From: DASUFE01 sp036274675
Lineage (GTDB): Bacteria > Pseudomonadota > Gammaproteobacteria > HTCC5015
DNA: 64,000 bases
Assembly (NCBI GenBank): GCA_036274675.1
Contig: DASUFE010000040.1
Location: forward strand, 1 to 64,000
Direction: 5' to 3'
Part shown: in pieces, positions 34,271 to 42,155 of the stretch
Numbering within the stretch: the stretch's first letter is position 1
Layout: each line of letters begins with the position of its first letter
Translations under genes and position numbers: made by a program
Notes under the pieces: generated by a model
Told to the model about the DNA's origin: nothing
The model's input: only the letters and a program-made list of their open reading frames with translations
The model's database searches: none

Positions 34271-34500
34271 AGACCTCTCGCAGGGGCGCAGTGACGCCGG
34301 GAAACGCAGTGAAAAAGTTTTGCCTTTCGCTGACAAACCCACAACCCGTGTGCTCAAGATCTTTCCGGACCGGGAAGCATAAGAATCCAATTTATATTTC
34401 TCCCGCGGTGACGCAGGGCTGCGGAGGCTTACAGCGGATTTTTTGATTTCATTTCCCCACGTTTCCCTGCGTCACTGCGCCCCCGCGAGAACTCTTTTTG
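34271..34500. repeat. Two nested family H elements behind darP
   Basis: 'gacctctcgcaggggcgcagtgacgccgggaaacgcagtg' starts at the darP stop, then a full pair 'tcccgcggtgacgcagggctgcggaggc' ... 'cctgcgtcactgcgcccccgcgagaac' with 'ttttttgatttcatttcc' in the loop. Together with the next two elements it fills the 746-bp gap before the ABC transporter, in which I find no gene. Confidence 0.7.
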
Positions 34501-34530
34501 TGTTTGTAACCGTGCAGGCAGGCTGGGATG

Positions 34531-34600
34531 AACGCAACGAACCACGCCCGGCCTTAAAGAAAGAATGTTGGGGTTCACTTTGTTCACCCCAACCCACGAA
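34531..34600. repeat. Short dispersed hairpin 'ttggggt...accccaa', copy 2
   Basis: Arms 34568-34574 and 34586-34592 with loop tcactttgttc; preceded by 'cgcaacgaacc' and a 'gcccggcc' segment as in the copy at 28028-28095. Confidence 0.6.
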
Positions 34601-34647
34601 CCAACCTACACGATCTCTCAACCAACCTTATCCGCAACCAGAAGATC

Positions 34648-34760
34648 AGAATCTCTCGCGGTGACGCAGGGCTGCGCAGACTCACGGTGGAATTTTTTTG
34701 ATTTCATTTCCCCGCGTTTCCCTGCGTCCCGAGCCCCTGCGAGATCTCTTTGATCTGTGG
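34648..34760. repeat. Family H element upstream of the ABC transporter
   Basis: 'atctctcgcggtgacgcagggctgcgcag' and 'gcgtttccctgcgtcccgagcccctgcgagatctc' form the arms; the loop again carries 'tttttttgatttcatttccc', identical in type to the copy ending at 34500, so the two are recent duplicates of each other. Confidence 0.75.
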
Positions 34761-35016
34761 AAAACCGTGTGGAAAGATCAAATAAAATTTCCGCGGGCAT
34801 AAAAGTTGCCAGGAGTGAAATTTTTTCAAAATGCGCCCATGAAATAAATTTTTCCCGCGCCGGAACATCCCTTTTTGCAGGATATCATTTATTTCCCGCG
34901 CTTTGATGTACGAAGATAGGTGTAAATTCCTGGGGTTTCAACTGGCTCCTGTTTTCCGTAAAATACCTGCACCTTCAACTTTCAGCCTCACTGGTGTTAT
35001 TACTCCCCTCTGCCTT

Positions 35017-36882
35017 ATGAAAACTGTGTATTCTTTTTTTGAGAAACTGATTACGCCGTTCCCCGCGCAGGAACCCGAGCAACCCCCGAAGACCCTGCTG
35101 GCCTTCTGCTACCACTACACCAAAGGCGCCTGGCGCTTTCTGCTGCTGATGTCATGTGTGACGGCCTGTATCGCAATGATGGAAGTATCGCTGTTCGCCT
35201 TCCTCGGGAAATTGGTGGACTGGCTCGGCACCTACACACCGGCCACGCTGCTGCAGCAAGGACGCGGCACGCTTATACGAATGGGGGCCATCGTACTTGT
35301 GGGTCTTCCGCTCGCGGTCATACTGCACTCACTGCTGGTACATCAGACCGTGCTCGGCAATTATCCGATGAGCGTGCGCTGGCGTGTGCACCGTTATCTG
35401 ATGGGGCAGAGCATCTCCTTCTACCAGAACGATTTTGCGGGACGCATCGCCACCAAAATGATGCAGACCTCGATGGCGCTGCGCGAGTCGGTCATGAAGA
35501 CGCTCGATGTGCTGCTCTATGTCGGCGTGTACTTCGGGGGCATCATTATTGTAGTCGCCGGCTCGGACTGGCGGCTGATCCTGCCGTTCCTGATCTGGGC
35601 CGGGCTTTACGGTTGCGTCATGCTGCGCTACATCCCGCGTCTCGGCCGGATCGCGGAAGTGCAGGCGGAGGCGCGTTCCCAGATGACGGGACGCATCGTC
35701 GACACTTATACCAATATCGCCACCGTAAAGCTGTTCTCGCATTCGCGCCGCGAAGCGGCCTACGCGCAGGAAGCGATGGGCGGTTTCCTGCATACCGTTT
35801 ATCCCCAGATGCGCCTGGTGACTGGCTTCATCACCTCGGTCTGGGCGCTGAACGCGCTGCTGATCTTCTCGGTCACCGCGCTCTCGATCTACATGTGGAT
35901 GCATGGCACCATTACGGCCGGCGCCATCACCGCGGCCATCGGCCTGGTGTTGAGGCTTTACGGCATGTCGCAGTGGGTGATGTGGGAGCTGTCCGGTCTG
36001 TTCGAGAACATCGGCACGGTGCAGGACGGTATCTCCACCATTTCCAGGCCGCGCGAGGTGATCGACGCGCCGGGCGCAAATCCGCTCATGGTAAACGCCG
36101 GCGAGATCCGCTTCGAACGAGTCAAGTTCCATTATGGCAAGGGCAACGGCGTGATCGAAGACTTCTCGCTGCGGCTGCGCCCCGGCGAGCGTATCGGTTT
36201 CGTCGGCCGCTCGGGCGCCGGCAAGTCGACGCTGGTGAACCTGCTGTTGCGCTTCCACGATCTGGAAGGCGGCCGCATCCTGATCGACGGCCAGGACATT
36301 TCCAACGTGACGCAGGAAAGCCTGCGCGCCAACATCGCCATGGTGACGCAGGACACCGCGCTGTTGCACCGCTCGGTACGCGATAACCTGCTGTACGGTC
36401 GCCCGGATGCAACCGAGGAGGAAATGATCGCCGCGGCACGCCAGGCGAAGGCGCATGACTTTATTCTCGAGTTGCAGGATTCGCGCGGCCGCCGTGGTTA
36501 TGACGCGCACGTCGGCGAACGCGGGGTCAAGCTGTCCGGAGGACAACGCCAGCGTATCGCCATCGCGCGCGTACTGCTGAAGAACGCGCCCATTCTCATT
36601 CTCGATGAGGCCACTTCCGCGCTCGACTCCGAGGTGGAAGCGGCTATCCAGGAAAATCTTTACAAGATGATGCATGGAAAAACGGTCATTGCGATTGCGC
36701 ACCGGCTGTCGACCATCGCCGAACTGGAACGCCTGATCGTGCTCGACAGCGGGGGCATCGCGGAACAGGGTTCGCACCGCGAACTGCTGCTGAAAAAAGG
36801 ACTGTATGCCCAACTATGGTCGCACCAGTCGGGCGGCTTCCTCGCCGATGAAGTCGAGGAAAAAATTCGGGCGGTCAATTAA
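35017..36882 (+). CDS. ABC exporter, fused permease and ATPase (MsbA-like type)
   Basis: A protein of 621 aa from the ATG at 35017; the frame is open to 34903, but that extension looks non-coding and the family normally begins near 'FEKLITPFP'. Six transmembrane helices (about 40-330) then an ATPase domain: Walker A 'GRSGAGKST' (from G397), signature 'LSGGQRQRIAIARVLL' (from L506), Walker B 'ILILDEATSALD' (D530, E531), switch His in 'AIAHRLSTI'. Works as a homodimer or with a partner to export a lipid, peptide or drug; the substrate is not predictable. No partner half-transporter is nearby. Confidence 0.9.
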   Translation: MKTVYSFFEKLITPFPAQEPEQPPKTLLAFCYHYTKGAWRFLLLMSCVTACIAMMEVSLFAFLGKLVDWLGTYTPATLLQQGRGTLIRMGAIVLVGLPLAVILHSLLVHQTVLGNYPMSVRWRVHRYLMGQSISFYQNDFAGRIATKMMQTSMALRESVMKTLDVLLYVGVYFGGIIIVVAGSDWRLILPFLIWAGLYGCVMLRYIPRLGRIAEVQAEARSQMTGRIVDTYTNIATVKLFSHSRREAAYAQEAMGGFLHTVYPQMRLVTGFITSVWALNALLIFSVTALSIYMWMHGTITAGAITAAIGLVLRLYGMSQWVMWELSGLFENIGTVQDGISTISRPREVIDAPGANPLMVNAGEIRFERVKFHYGKGNGVIEDFSLRLRPGERIGFVGRSGAGKSTLVNLLLRFHDLEGGRILIDGQDISNVTQESLRANIAMVTQDTALLHRSVRDNLLYGRPDATEEEMIAAARQAKAHDFILELQDSRGRRGYDAHVGERGVKLSGGQRQRIAIARVLLKNAPILILDEATSALDSEVEAAIQENLYKMMHGKTVIAIAHRLSTIAELERLIVLDSGGIAEQGSHRELLLKKGLYAQLWSHQSGGFLADEVEEKIRAVN

Positions 36883-36911
36883 GGCGCGATGTTGCCTGGA
36901 CTTTTATAAAT

Positions 36912-36993
36912 CTATTGCTCGCCAAGTCGCAAAGACGCCAAGTTATTAAGAATTTTAACTTCGCGTTCTTGGCGGCTTGGCGAGAGATATTCT
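36912..36993. repeat. Family H hairpin, terminator-like, behind the ABC exporter
   Basis: Left 'ctcgccaagtcgcaaagacgcc' and right 'cgttcttggcggcttggcgag' pair over about 22 of 27 positions around an A/T loop, and 'atattctttctt' follows. This is the most compact member of the family and could end transcription on its own. Confidence 0.75.
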
Positions 36994-37073
36994 TTCTTGC
37001 CGTGTTTATCCTTATTAATACAGACCTTCTCAGCCATGCTATGCTCCTTTAAAAATAAAGGGAGCGTCACCCC

Positions 37074-37652
37074 ATGATCGACAAACTGCTCGCCAGCCCC
37101 TCCGCTCTGATAGCTTTCGTGCTGATCGTCTCCGCCGCCATCGGTTTTGTGGTATTCCGGCGACCCTCGGTCCGGATGAACCGCGGTCTGTGGGCGACTT
37201 TCGCGCTTGGTATCATGCTGATGGTATACGCGGCGCTACGCCCCGAGCCTCCGGCGCCGCCCAAGGAGCTGCTCACCGGCGATATCAGCGTTCCGGCCTA
37301 CAATTCCATCGGCACCCCGTTCCAGAATTACATGAAATTCCCCGTAACCATGGAGTTCGCGGCCGAGGGGCGCTGGAGCACGACCGATCAACCCGACAGC
37401 ATCACGGACGCCAACGGCGGCGGTGAAACCGCGGATGAACGCTACATACTTCCAGGCGCGCCGGTGGGTGGCCTGGTCATGCAACGCCTCGCCGGCGGCG
37501 CACTCGAATTCGTCGGCGTAAAAAGTACCATCGAGCTGGGGCCGCAGGAGCAAGTCATGTTCCTGATAAATGATTTCAGGACGGACAAGGCCTATGCCGA
37601 CAACACGGGTATGCTGAAATTGAACTGGACCTGCTTTAACTGCATCCCCTGA
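37074..37652 (+). CDS. Membrane-anchored protein with PA-IL-like lectin domain
   Basis: A protein of 192 aa with AGGGAG before the ATG. Two transmembrane helices (about 9-28 and 42-58), then a soluble domain with 'LPGAPVGGLVMQRL', 'LGPQEQVMFLINDF' and 'YADNTGMLKLNWTC'. The sequence N-D...Y-x-D-N-x-G is the calcium and sugar site pattern of PA-IL (LecA)-type galactophilic lectins and related beta-sandwich domains. A lectin-like domain tethered to the inner membrane facing out is uncommon. Two Cys at the end (CFNC) are an extra. The next gene starts 13 bp downstream. Confidence 0.65.
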   Translation: MIDKLLASPSALIAFVLIVSAAIGFVVFRRPSVRMNRGLWATFALGIMLMVYAALRPEPPAPPKELLTGDISVPAYNSIGTPFQNYMKFPVTMEFAAEGRWSTTDQPDSITDANGGGETADERYILPGAPVGGLVMQRLAGGALEFVGVKSTIELGPQEQVMFLINDFRTDKAYADNTGMLKLNWTCFNCIP

Positions 37653-37665
37653 CGGCGAGACGCGC

Positions 37666-38265
37666 ATGGAACAAGCCATGACAGTTTCTTCAGCGGCGCT
37701 GCTGCTGTTTCTGGTTATCGATCCGCTCGCCAATATCCCGTTCTTCCTGGCCGCGCTGAAAAAGATCGAGCCCAGGCGGCATAAGAAAATCATCCTGCGC
37801 GAGCTGCTGATCGCGCTCGCGGCCATGATGGGATTCCTGTTTGTCGGCCGCTATCTGCTGGAAGTGCTGGGGATCTCCGACCCTTCGCTATCCATCGCAG
37901 GCGGCATCATCCTGTTCCTGATCGCCGTGAGGATGATCTTCCCCCCGCCGCGGGGACTCTACGAAGAGATCGAGGACGAGCCCTTTATCTTCCCGCTGGC
38001 CATCCCCTTCGTGGCCGGGCCTTCGGCGCTCGCCACCATCCTGCTGCTCAGCAGCCGCGAGCCGGAACGCTGGATGGACTGGCTGCTGGCCATCCTGATA
38101 GCGTGGGTGGCGGCGGCGACGATCCTTTACGCGGGCATCGACAAGCTCGCCGCGTGGATGGGCCCCAAAGGCCTGACCGCAATGGAGCGGCTGATGGGCA
38201 TGCTGCTGACGCTGGTCGCGGTGCAGATGTTCCTCACCGGCATCAAAATGTTCACAGCCATGTGA
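37666..38265 (+). CDS. MarC-family integral membrane protein
   Basis: A protein of 199 aa, six predicted transmembrane helices, full length for the family (UPF0056). Marks: 'LFLVIDPLANIPFFLAAL', 'SIAGGIILFLIAVRMI', 'FPLAIPFVAGPSALATILLL' and 'ERLMGMLLTLVAVQMFLTGI'. MarC proteins were once linked to multiple antibiotic resistance, but their role is unsettled. Alternative start at 37678. Followed 3 bp later by a family H hairpin. Confidence 0.9.
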   Translation: MEQAMTVSSAALLLFLVIDPLANIPFFLAALKKIEPRRHKKIILRELLIALAAMMGFLFVGRYLLEVLGISDPSLSIAGGIILFLIAVRMIFPPPRGLYEEIEDEPFIFPLAIPFVAGPSALATILLLSSREPERWMDWLLAILIAWVAAATILYAGIDKLAAWMGPKGLTAMERLMGMLLTLVAVQMFLTGIKMFTAM

Positions 38266-38268
38266 AGA

Positions 38269-38369
38269 ATATTTCTCACGGAGGCACGGGAAACACAGAG
38301 GTTATCAATTAACAGCCTGTTTTTATTTTTTAACTCCGCGTTCTCCGTGCCTCCGTGAGAGAAATATTT
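38269..38369. repeat. Family H hairpin between convergent genes
   Basis: 'tttctcacggaggcacgggaaacacagaggtta' pairs with 'aactccgcgttctccgtgcctccgtgagagaaa'; nearly the whole 33-base arm is complementary. It separates the MarC gene from the histidine kinase gene, which are transcribed toward each other, so it can act on both. Confidence 0.8.
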
Positions 38370-38408
38370 AAAACTTTATTCCTCTGCCCCACGACCGACG
38401 GGATAAAA

Positions 38409-39743
38409 CTATAAAGGTAAAATTATTTTGAATTCGGCGCCGCCGAGTTCCGATGAGCGGCCGACGGCAAGGCTGCCGCGGTAGGCGCTGATGATATCGA
38501 CAGCGACGGCGAGCCCGATGCCGTGGCCGGGTTGCGCGGTATCGGCGCGCGCGCCGCGTTGCAAAATTTCCCGTTCCCTATCCGCGGGGACACCCGGACC
38601 GTCGTCCGCCACGGCGATGACGAGTGCAGCGCCCTCGACCGTGGCGGCCAGGCTTACGCGGCTTCGGCCGTACTTGAAGGCGTTTTCCAGTATGTTGCCC
38701 AGCAACTCCATCAGATCCGGCTCGGCGCCATTGAAAAAGACGTCTTGCCGTACCGTCGCCGTGAAGCGCACGCTCTTGCCGGCATAGACTTTTTTCAGGG
38801 CCGCAACCAGGCGTTCCGCCACCGTGAAGACCGGCACAGGTTTGTCGATACGCGGTTGCCGCGCGCGGGCGGCGGCGCGTTGCAGATGATGGCCGATGAT
38901 CTGATCCATGCGCTTGATCTGTTCATCGGCATCGGCCGTCCCGGCGCCGGAGCCGCGCAAGACCGCAAGCGGCGTCTTCAGGCTGTGCGCCAGATCCGCC
39001 AGAGTGTCGCGATAGCGCTCGCGCTGCGCGCGCTCGCTGCGGAGCACGCGATTCAGATTGGCGATCACGGGCTGTACTTCACGGGGATAATCGCCCTCCA
39101 CGGTCTGGGCCATGCCCTCTTCCACCGCGCGCAACTGCGTGGCCAGCACCTGCAGCGGGCGCAACCCCCAGCGCATGATCAGGGCTTGCGCCGCCAGCAG
39201 AAACAGCGCGAGGCCGCCGAGCAGGCGCCATAACTGGCTGCGCCAGGCGCTAAGCTCGGCCGTGGCTTCCGCTCGCGAGTGCAATACGCTGAACCGGTAA
39301 GGACGGCGCGTTCCGTTCTCGGTTTCCCAGGCGATGTCGTAATCGAAGCGGTAAAAGTTTCCGTTATCGAGCGCGGCTTCGGCGAACTCCGCGGCGCCGG
39401 GCCGCAGCGGAAGAGGCTGCGCCGGCGGCGCCAGCAGGGCGGCGGAACCCGAGCGCCAGACTTCCGCGCCCGCCGCGTCATACACAAACCCGTATAGCCC
39501 CGAATTCTGGTCGCTGAAGCGGGGTTCGGCCAGAATGCCGGGCAGAACCAGTCCGTCATCACGCAGCTCGGCTGCGGCCAGCAGCAGGTAAACGTCGGCG
39601 TTCAGGCGCTCGCGCTCTCCGGCCAGCAGGCTGCGCTGGTACGCCAGGTCCAGCAGGTACGCGGAGAGGCCGAGGAACAGCGGCAGCACCAGCGCGGATG
39701 CCAGCAGCAGACGGGCGGACAATGATCCCGGTTTCAGCGACAT
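38409..39743 (-). CDS. Sensor histidine kinase (PhoQ-like class)
   Basis: A protein of 444 aa from the ATG at 39743 (an in-frame TTG at 39758 would add five residues). Two transmembrane helices (about 12-32 and 170-192) enclose a periplasmic sensor of about 135 residues, then HAMP-like and the phospho-acceptor helix 'LADLAHSLKTPLAVLRG'. The ATPase part has an N box with 'LLGNILENAFKYG', a G1 box 'VADDGPGVP' and a G2 box 'GHGIGLAVAVDI'. It is the partner of the OmpR-type regulator upstream. The periplasmic part is rich in Ala, Glu and Asp; a cation or envelope signal is plausible by analogy to PhoQ. Confidence 0.9.
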   Translation of the reverse strand: MSLKPGSLSARLLLASALVLPLFLGLSAYLLDLAYQRSLLAGERERLNADVYLLLAAAELRDDGLVLPGILAEPRFSDQNSGLYGFVYDAAGAEVWRSGSAALLAPPAQPLPLRPGAAEFAEAALDNGNFYRFDYDIAWETENGTRRPYRFSVLHSRAEATAELSAWRSQLWRLLGGLALFLLAAQALIMRWGLRPLQVLATQLRAVEEGMAQTVEGDYPREVQPVIANLNRVLRSERAQRERYRDTLADLAHSLKTPLAVLRGSGAGTADADEQIKRMDQIIGHHLQRAAARARQPRIDKPVPVFTVAERLVAALKKVYAGKSVRFTATVRQDVFFNGAEPDLMELLGNILENAFKYGRSRVSLAATVEGAALVIAVADDGPGVPADREREILQRGARADTAQPGHGIGLAVAVDIISAYRGSLAVGRSSELGGAEFKIILPL

Positions 39744-39774
39744 ATTTTTTTCATGCAAAACCTTAAAGAAAATT

Positions 39775-39867
39775 ATCTCTCGCGGAGACGCCGGGACGCA
39801 GCGAACGCGGGGAAATAAAATTAAATAACTATAATTCCTCGAGTCCCGGCGTCCCTGCGAGAAATTC
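39775..39867. repeat. Family H hairpin inside the two-component operon
   Basis: 'tctctcgcggagacgccgggacgcagcg' and 'gagtcccggcgtccctgcgagaaat' pair strongly. It sits between the regulator stop codon and the kinase start, inside an otherwise tight operon, so it may lower kinase expression relative to the regulator. Confidence 0.75.
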
Positions 39868-40554
39868 TTAGCTTCCCTTATCCGGCTGCAGCAAGAACCG
39901 GTAACCCTGCCCGCGCACGGTGGCGATGGGGTTCAAGGCGCCTTCCGGATCCAGCTTCTTGCGCAGGCGACCGATGAAGACTTCGATTACATTACTGTCG
40001 CGGTCGAAGTCCTGGTCGTAAAGGTGCTCGGTCAGTTCGATTTTCGACACAATGCGGCCCGCCCGGTGCGCCAGGTACTCGAGGGTGTTGTACTCGTAAC
40101 CCGTGAGTTCGAGCGGAGCGCCATGGCATATCACGCGCCGCGCCGCGGTATCGATCACGATGTGGCCGAATCGCAGTTGCGGCGTGGCATGCCCGCCGGC
40201 GCGCCGCAGCAGCGCGTTCAGGCGTGCGCGCAATTCCTCGTTGTGGAAAGGTTTCACCAGATAGTCGTCGGCGCCGGATTCGAGGCCCTCGACCTTGTCC
40301 TGCCAGCCGGCGCGCGCGGTCAGGATCAGTACCGGGAAGGATTTGTTCTGCTTGCGCAGTTCGCGGATCAATTCCATGCCGCCAAGGCCGGGCAGCCCCA
40401 GGTCGATAACCGCGAGATCGTAGGAATATTCGCGCCCCAGGAACAGGCCTTCCTTGCCGTCGGCGGCGGCATCGACCACGTAACCCTGGGCGCCGAGGAA
40501 TTCGGCCAGTTGCCTGCGCAAGGCGGCTTCATCTTCGACCAGCAGCAGGCGCAT
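39868..40554 (-). CDS. OmpR/PhoP-type response regulator
   Basis: A protein of 228 aa. Receiver domain with acidic pocket 'LLVEDEAAL', phospho-acceptor Asp in 'LAVIDLGLPGLGG' (about D51), and 'VKPFHNEEL' carrying the conserved Lys. The winged-helix domain ends 'SNVIEVFIGRLRKKLD...IATVRGQGYRFLL', classic OmpR type. Starts 13 bp behind the PepSY gene and precedes the kinase. The direct repeats found at 41529-41545 and 41578-41605 have the 11-bp spacing bound by dimers of this class, so it probably regulates its own operon and the divergent gene. Confidence 0.92.
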   Translation of the reverse strand: MRLLLVEDEAALRRQLAEFLGAQGYVVDAAADGKEGLFLGREYSYDLAVIDLGLPGLGGMELIRELRKQNKSFPVLILTARAGWQDKVEGLESGADDYLVKPFHNEELRARLNALLRRAGGHATPQLRFGHIVIDTAARRVICHGAPLELTGYEYNTLEYLAHRAGRIVSKIELTEHLYDQDFDRDSNVIEVFIGRLRKKLDPEGALNPIATVRGQGYRFLLQPDKGS

Positions 40555-40567
40555 CGACGCAGCCCCG

Positions 40568-40897
40568 TCAGTCGCCCGCTTCGACGGTGACGTTTTTTAC
40601 GGTACCGTCCGGCAAGAGTATACGCACGCTGTAACCATCTCCCTGCCGGTCGACCTTCAGCACCGTACCGCCGTAGCGGCTCTCGGCGGTCGCCGCCGCG
40701 CGGGCTGCACCGCCCGCGTCACTCCGGTCATGTTGGCGCGCCCCGCCTTCGGCGCGCTCCTGGCGGTGCTGGTTGCCGTGCCCCGCCTGTGCGGGCAGCG
40801 GCGCCGTGGCGGCAAGTACGCCGGTCACAACGCAAAACAACAGCGCGCGGCAATTTGCGCGCGCGCGTTTGAACTTTGTTTGGGCCGGCAGGATCAT
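40568..40897 (-). CDS. PepSY-domain periplasmic protein
   Basis: A protein of 109 aa with GGAG before the ATG. A long basic N-terminus precedes the signal helix and AQAG cleavage site (about 38). Then a His/Arg/Gly-rich low-complexity stretch (about 40-62) and a compact PepSY unit 'YGGTVLKVDRQGDGYSVRILLPDGTVKNVTVEA'-type (positions about 75-107). PepSY proteins next to OmpR-type two-component genes are common and are thought to modulate signals or proteases in the periplasm. Gaps of 9 and 13 bp to its neighbours show operon membership. Confidence 0.8.
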   Translation of the reverse strand: MILPAQTKFKRARANCRALLFCVVTGVLAATAPLPAQAGHGNQHRQERAEGGARQHDRSDAGGAARAAATAESRYGGTVLKVDRQGDGYSVRILLPDGTVKNVTVEAGD

Positions 40898-40906
40898 CGG
40901 GCTCCG

Positions 40907-41452
40907 TTAGTAGGCGTAAGGCCGCACGTCCACCGCGACTTTTATTTCCGAACCCGGGTCGCGGTCCATGCGGGTGTGATACATCTTACCATTATATACA
41001 TAGGTGACATCATAGCCGACCACCTCATGCTCATACTGCGTCGAATAGCTGGTATCGCAGCGCTCTTCTTCGCGGTATTCGACCCGCGAGGGCGCAGCGG
41101 AGCGGCGGGAGATATCGTGACCGATGGACGCGCCCAGCAGGGCTCCCGCGACGCGGCCGACCCTTTTGCCGTCCTTATCGTGCCCGATCTGGTGCCCCAC
41201 CGCGGCGCCGAGCATGGTGCCGAACAGGGTACCGGTCGCGGAAGGCCGGGAGTCGGCCGGGTATTCGTAACGCACCTGCTCGACCCTGCACTCCTCATGG
41301 GGAATGCTGTGCGCGACGCGCTCGTATACCGGTTGCGCCGCCACTACGCGCGCATAGTCGGTGTATCCATCGTGGGTTGCGAATGCGGCGGAGGACACGG
41401 CAGCCGCCATTACAGCCATTATTGAAACAGTCGTGATCTTGAATTTGCACAT
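40907..41452 (-). CDS. Glycine-zipper 2TM (17-kDa antigen-like) envelope protein
   Basis: A protein of 181 aa from the ATG at 41452, fixed by AAGGAG 8 bases upstream and by the signal peptide (SSAAFA before about residue 25). The central 'GTLFGTMLGAAVGHQIGHDKDG...VGRVAGALLGASIGHDI' is the glycine-zipper 2TM motif of the Rickettsia 17-kDa surface antigen family. The C-terminal part has three Cys and many Tyr and ends with a strand 'SEIKVAVDVRPYAY'. First gene of the four-gene regulatory operon; its promoter shows repeats for the encoded regulator. Probably an outer-membrane or periplasmic stress protein. Confidence 0.85.
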   Translation of the reverse strand: MCKFKITTVSIMAVMAAAVSSAAFATHDGYTDYARVVAAQPVYERVAHSIPHEECRVEQVRYEYPADSRPSATGTLFGTMLGAAVGHQIGHDKDGKRVGRVAGALLGASIGHDISRRSAAPSRVEYREEERCDTSYSTQYEHEVVGYDVTYVYNGKMYHTRMDRDPGSEIKVAVDVRPYAY

Positions 41453-41511
41453 GACGCAGTCTCCTTGTGGTTGAACCTGAAAACGCTCTGAATAACTCAT
41501 CCGATGGTCAA

Positions 41512-41545
41512 AGCTTAGCCCCGGCTTGCTGAACGCAGCCTGAAA
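41512..41545 (-). promoter_or_regulatory. Promoter with OmpR-type direct repeats for the two-component operon
   Basis: On the minus strand TTTCAG (41545-41540), five bases, GTTCAG (41534-41529), then exactly 11 bases and TAAGCT (41517-41512) as a -10-like hexamer. The arrangement mirrors the plus-strand promoter at 41578-41622. A further pair of the same hexamers, also 11 bp apart, lies at 41477-41493 inside the leader. Confidence 0.6.
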
Positions 41546-41577
41546 GCGGATTGCGAAGCCTTTCACACTTTGCGTTG

Positions 41578-41622
41578 GTTCAGTTTCTATTCAGCTTCCG
41601 TTCAGCATGACTTTTCTAGACT
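41578..41622 (+). promoter_or_regulatory. Promoter with three OmpR-type direct repeats for the His-rich protein gene
   Basis: GTTCAG at 41578, ATTCAG at 41589 and GTTCAG at 41600 form three hexamers at an exact 11-bp period. Eleven bases after the last one comes TAGACT (41617-41622), a -10-like hexamer, with the repeats covering the -35 position. This is the class of promoter activated directly by PhoP/OmpR-type regulators, one of which is encoded in the divergent operon. Confidence 0.65.
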
Positions 41623-41660
41623 GGTAGGATCGACAAGTCCTTTGGATCAAGGAGCATCTT

Positions 41661-42155
41661 ATGCGCAACGACAGAACGGTCTCTGCATTGACAATCCTGC
41701 TGCTACTGACGCTCGCGGGAACCGCGATGGCCGGAGAGTCGACGCGGGGAACGCGCCCGCATCATCAGGCCCGCGACAGGGTCGAACGGCAGCACGAGCG
41801 CGGCCACGGGGATGACTGGAACGCACACGGACATGGGCACGGAGACTGGCAGCGGGCCCGTCGCGATCGGGACGGACACGGCCATGAAAACCACGGGTAT
41901 CACGACCGCGACCGGGGCGCCGACCATCGCTCCTGGCAGGGGCGGGGTTACTGGCGCGACTATCACTACGGGCATCACTACGATTACCGCCATCGCTACT
42001 ACAACAACTATCACTACTATTACAACACCTCCGGCTTTTACTTCCCTGGCTACGGCTTTATCGAACGCGGCCACGTGCACGGCCGGTATTGCCCTCACTG
42101 GCATTTCGAGGATTTCGCGGCGGGGTTTGTGCTGGGGGCGATAATTTTTGATTAA
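41661..42155 (+). CDS. Secreted His/Tyr/Arg-rich protein
   Basis: A protein of 164 aa with AAGGAG before the ATG and a signal peptide (GTAMAGE near residue 25). The mature region is extremely rich in His, with Asp, Arg, Gly and Tyr ('HGHGHGDWQRARRDRDGHG', 'YHYGHHYDYRHRYYNNYHYYY'), consistent with metal binding or a polyelectrolyte role. The last 30 residues are hydrophobic ('FAAGFVLGAIIFD'). It is divergent from the two-component operon and shares its control region. A periplasmic metal buffer is a reasonable guess, not shown. Confidence 0.72.
   Translation: MRNDRTVSALTILLLLTLAGTAMAGESTRGTRPHHQARDRVERQHERGHGDDWNAHGHGHGDWQRARRDRDGHGHENHGYHDRDRGADHRSWQGRGYWRDYHYGHHYDYRHRYYNNYHYYYNTSGFYFPGYGFIERGHVHGRYCPHWHFEDFAAGFVLGAIIFD

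Noticed and set aside
34903..35016. Longer N-terminus for the ABC exporter
   Set aside because: The extra 38 residues do not resemble the family and there is no ribosome site; the conserved start motif begins after the ATG at 35017.
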